NCBI GenBank assembly: GCA_021767845.1
Contig: JAASSQ010000037.1
Location: 1-16,486 of the forward strand
Direction of reading: 5' to 3'
DNA: 16,486 nucleotides
Origin: Roseovarius sp.
Lineage (GTDB): Bacteria; Pseudomonadota; Alphaproteobacteria; Rhodobacterales; Rhodobacteraceae
The translations under genes were made by a program, and so were the position numbers. The notes below the pieces were generated by a model. It was not told where the DNA came from. It saw only the letters and a list, made by a program, of their open reading frames with translations, and did not search any database. Below are positions 14,653 through 16,486 of this stretch, in pieces (the stretch's first letter is position 1; each line of letters opens with the position of its first letter).

Positions 14653-14814
14653 CGTATTTTCCCCAAAATGATATTGACCGAGGCTGAGAATACCGGCCGG
14701 GGAAAACAGCGATATTAGGGGAATCCCGTAGTGGTGGACGCGGTCGGTGTGACCGGGCCGTGCCGGGCGGGCACGGCGTTAATCATTCATTGCAAACATA
14801 TCTTTGTCCGCGGT
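14653..14814 (-). promoter_or_regulatory. luxR-luxI intergenic control region
   Basis: This region should hold the luxI promoter. It contains an inverted pair, TTTTCCCC (14656-14663) and GGGGAAAA (about 14699-14706), a quasi-palindrome GGGGAATCCC (about 14719-14728) that includes a GANTC methylation site, and the hairpin after luxR. A canonical 20-bp lux box is not evident, so the LuxR site, if any, may be one of these elements. Confidence 0.4.
14757..14777 (-). terminator. Hairpin after luxR
   Basis: GCCGTGCC (14757-14764) pairs perfectly with GGCACGGC (14770-14777) around 5 bases, 37 bp after the luxR stop. No T run follows on the minus strand, so it may only attenuate read-through into luxI. 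Confidence 0.45.
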
Positions 14815-15516
14815 TCAACCCGGCGGCACGATCCCGAGGCTGACCGCGCGGCCGACCGCCTGCGGAGTCGAGATGGTGCAGAGTTTCTCGCGGATCGAGC
14901 GCAGGTGCACCTCGACCGTGCGGTGCGAGATCATCAGGATGTCGCCCACGTCCTGCTGGGTCTTGCCGGCGGCGATCCATTTGAGGATCTCGATCTCGCG
15001 GACCGACAGGTTGGGCTTGCGCAGGGTCTTCATCAGGGGGTCGGAATTCATGACCGTGTCGTGCAGGTGCACCGCGTTGGTCAGCAGGTCGCCCATGATG
15101 TTGCGCTTGAGGCTTTGCCATTCGCGCTGGGGCATCGAGGCGCAGACGCAGAGCAGCCCGGTTTCCCCGAGCGGGCCGCGCACCGGCACGGTAAGGCCCC
15201 GCGTGGGCATCCCGAAATCCGAGGATTCGGCAAAGACCTGGTCGAAGCCCTCGGCGCGGGTCAGGCGGCTCCAGTCCACCGGCGCGACCGAGCGCGCGGC
15301 GGCGTTCAGCGCTGGGTCGAGATTGTGCAGGCCCCGCTCCATGTAGTGATTCTTCCACGCGTCGGGATAGGTGGTGAAGGCGTGCATGGTGCCGGTCAGC
15401 GGGTTCGAGGCGGCATAGGTGGCATATTCGACGCCGGCCGCGTGGCACAGGCGTTTGAGATGCGCCACGTAATCGCGCTGCCCCTCGGGCGTGCCCGCGA
15501 GGTCGATCAGTTCCAT
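14815..15516 (-). CDS. luxR: LuxR-family quorum-sensing transcription regulator
   Basis: A 233-residue regulator with an N-terminal autoinducer-binding domain (about 5-150) and a C-terminal LuxR-type helix-turn-helix (about 168-228: LSVREIEILKWIAAGKTQQDVGDILMISHRTVEVHLRSI). The four ligand-contact residues known from TraR are present at exactly TraR spacing: W54, Y58, D67 and W82 (from Y-P-D-A-W through D-P to V-D-W). That supports real acyl-homoserine-lactone binding rather than a LuxR solo with a changed pocket. I chose the ATG at 15516 (GAAG upstream); in-frame GTG at 15528 and TTG at 15558 would add 4 or 14 residues. It is upstream of luxI and presumably controls it. A 14-bp palindrome sits 58 bp before the ATG. 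Confidence 0.95.
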   Translation of the reverse strand: MELIDLAGTPEGQRDYVAHLKRLCHAAGVEYATYAASNPLTGTMHAFTTYPDAWKNHYMERGLHNLDPALNAAARSVAPVDWSRLTRAEGFDQVFAESSDFGMPTRGLTVPVRGPLGETGLLCVCASMPQREWQSLKRNIMGDLLTNAVHLHDTVMNSDPLMKTLRKPNLSVREIEILKWIAAGKTQQDVGDILMISHRTVEVHLRSIREKLCTISTPQAVGRAVSLGIVPPG

Positions 15517-15574
15517 GCCGTTCTTCACTATCGCGACTCGATTGGACCGAAACCCCAAAACCTTCGATCAACCA

Positions 15575-15588
15575 TGGGATATATCCCA
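15575..15588. promoter_or_regulatory. Palindrome TGGGATATATCCCA upstream of luxR
   Basis: A perfect 14-bp palindrome centred between 15581 and 15582, in the luxR promoter region and about 58 bp before its start. Its symmetry suits a dimeric regulator such as LuxR itself, but it is not a textbook lux box. Confidence 0.5.
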
Positions 15589-15660
15589 CAACCCCCGGAC
15601 GTTCCAGCCGGTCGCCCGGGGGCGTGGCATGGGGCCGCGGGATGCGTGGCGGGGCGGTGC

Positions 15661-15693
15661 GAAAAGAAAGGCCGCGCCCGACGGGGCGCGGCC
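15661..15693 (-). terminator. Intrinsic terminator of the rpsR-rplI operon
   Basis: A perfect 10-bp stem, GGCCGCGCCC (15670-15679) and GGGCGCGGCC (15684-15693), with a 4-base loop, is followed on the minus strand by TTTCTTTTC. It begins 28 bp after the rplI stop and insulates luxR from the ribosomal operon. Confidence 0.92.
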
Positions 15694-15721
15694 ATGCCGA
15701 TGTCCTGCGGTAACGCGACGG

Positions 15722-16369
15722 TCAGCTGGTCTTGTCGTCGTCCTGCGCGTCGTCGCCGTCCTGCTCGGGCAGGGCTTCCTCGACGGCTTCGGCCAGTTCC
15801 TCGTCCTCCGAGGCGGCGCTGCCGATGTCGTCGAAGAGTTCCGCGATCTCGTAATCGGCGGCTTCCTCTTCCTCGGCGGCGGCTTCCTGGATGGTCTTGC
15901 CCGACGCCTGCAGCTCGGCCTCTTCGGGCGAGCGGGCGACGTTGAGGGTGACGGTGCAATCGACCTCGGGGTGCAGGTGCACCTCGACCTCGTGCAGGCC
16001 CAGGGTCTTGATCGGCTGACGGATCAGAACCTGCTTGCGATCGACCGAGAAGCCCTCTTCGGTGGCGACGGCCGCGGCGTCACGGGTCGAGACCGAGCCG
16101 TAGAGGTTGCCGCCGTCCGATGCCTGGCGAATCACGATGAACTGCTTGCCATCGAGGTCCGCGGCCAGTTTCTCGGCCTCCTTGCGGGTTTCGAGGTTGC
16201 GCGCCTCGAGCTGGGCTTTCTGCTCTTCGAAGCCCTTGATGTTGGCTTCCGAGGCCGACAGCGCCTTGCCCTGCGGCAGCAGGTAGTTGCGGGCGTAGCC
16301 GGGTTTCACATCGACCACTTCGCCCATCTGGCCCAGCTTGGCCACGCGTTCGAGAAGGATAACTTGCAT
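15722..16369 (-). CDS. rplI: Ribosomal protein bL9 with long acidic tail
   Basis: bL9 binds 23S rRNA at the base of the L1 stalk and helps hold reading frame. The first ~40 residues carry the rRNA-binding N-domain (MQVILLERVAKLGQMGEVVDVKPGYARNYLLPQGKA). A long connecting helix (about 42-75) and the C-domain (about 78-150, with GGNLYGSVSTRD and the VEVHLHPEV strand) follow. The 215 residues exceed the usual ~149; the extra 65 form a Glu/Asp/Ala-rich C-terminal tail, as seen in other Rhodobacterales. The ribosome-binding site is AAGGAGAG. The gene begins 12 bp after the rpsR stop, the conserved rpsF-rpsR-rplI order. Confidence 0.98.
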   Translation of the reverse strand: MQVILLERVAKLGQMGEVVDVKPGYARNYLLPQGKALSASEANIKGFEEQKAQLEARNLETRKEAEKLAADLDGKQFIVIRQASDGGNLYGSVSTRDAAAVATEEGFSVDRKQVLIRQPIKTLGLHEVEVHLHPEVDCTVTLNVARSPEEAELQASGKTIQEAAAEEEEAADYEIAELFDDIGSAASEDEELAEAVEEALPEQDGDDAQDDDKTS

Positions 16370-16381
16370 GATGCTCTCTCC

Positions 16382-16486
16382 TTACTTCACGGCGTAGGGC
16401 AGCAGGGCGAGGAAGCGCGCGCGCTTGATGGCGCGGGACAGTTCACGCTGCTTCTTGGCCGAGACGGCGGTGATGCGCGAGGGCAC
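16382..16486 (-). CDS. rpsR: Ribosomal protein bS18, C-terminal fragment
   Basis: The last 34 codons and the TAA stop (16384-16382) are in the window; the gene continues past the right edge. The peptide runs VPSRITAVSAKKQRELSRAI and ends KRARFLALLPYAVK, the standard bS18 C-terminus (S-R-I-T, K-x-Q-R-x-L-x-x-A-I-K-R-A-R, L-L-P-Y). bS18 sits on the small-subunit platform with bS6. Its short distance to rplI means the two are co-transcribed. Confidence 0.97.
   Translation of the reverse strand: MPSRITAVSAKKQRELSRAIKRARFLALLPYAVK

Noticed and set aside
15517..15558. Longer luxR start at TTG 15558
   Set aside because: TTG is a rare start, no better ribosome-binding site precedes it and LuxR homologues normally begin close to the MELIDL-type residues.

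Overview
The window is GC-rich chromosomal DNA of an alphaproteobacterium, almost certainly Rhodobacteraceae (Roseobacter-type). The evidence is the glnB-glnA pair, the rpsR-rplI pair with a long acidic bL9 tail, a DUF6314 protein, a heme-dependent N-demethylase (DUF3445) protein, a Hint-domain protein and a luxR-luxI pair. No genus can be fixed from the sequence alone. I see no insertion sequence, prophage, CRISPR array or other mobile element. Most of the window is ordinary core or lineage-conserved chromosome.

Layout. Bases 1-2165 (all minus strand) hold the first codons of a nitrile-hydratase-beta-like gene, a CIA30-domain gene, a FliG-type flagellar motor switch gene and a 53-residue secreted peptide. 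Bases 2165-4788 hold purB (minus), diverging from a DUF6314 gene and a DUF3445 gene (both plus). Bases 4798-7435 hold three minus-strand genes: an uncharacterised protein with a C-terminal membrane segment, an MltB-type lytic transglycosylase and a second uncharacterised membrane-anchored protein. Bases 7683-9474 are the nitrogen-assimilation operon glnB-glnA (minus), diverging from the bifunctional NAD(P)H-hydrate repair enzyme Nnr (plus). Then come a Hint-domain gene (minus), tRNA-Leu(UAG) (plus) and trigger factor tig (plus) with a strong terminator. The right end, all minus strand, is luxI, luxR, rplI and the 3' end of rpsR.

How the genes work together. GlnB (uridylylation site Tyr51) and GlnA (adenylylation site Tyr397) are sensor and target of the same nitrogen circuit. 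LuxI should make an acyl-homoserine lactone and LuxR should sense it. LuxR keeps all four TraR-type ligand residues at exact spacing and LuxI keeps the family's conserved core residues, so both look functional. bS18 and bL9 are co-transcribed ribosomal proteins.

The parts least explained by known genes are non-coding. One is a run of four perfect copies plus one degenerate copy of a 9-bp element at an exact 11-bp period in the 335-bp region before tig. Another is a set of palindromes around luxR-luxI that may be operators. The FliG with a degenerate EHPQ region, the Hint protein without a nucleophilic cysteine and the tiny three-cysteine secreted peptide also deserve a second look. I did not find a convincing new multi-gene system.
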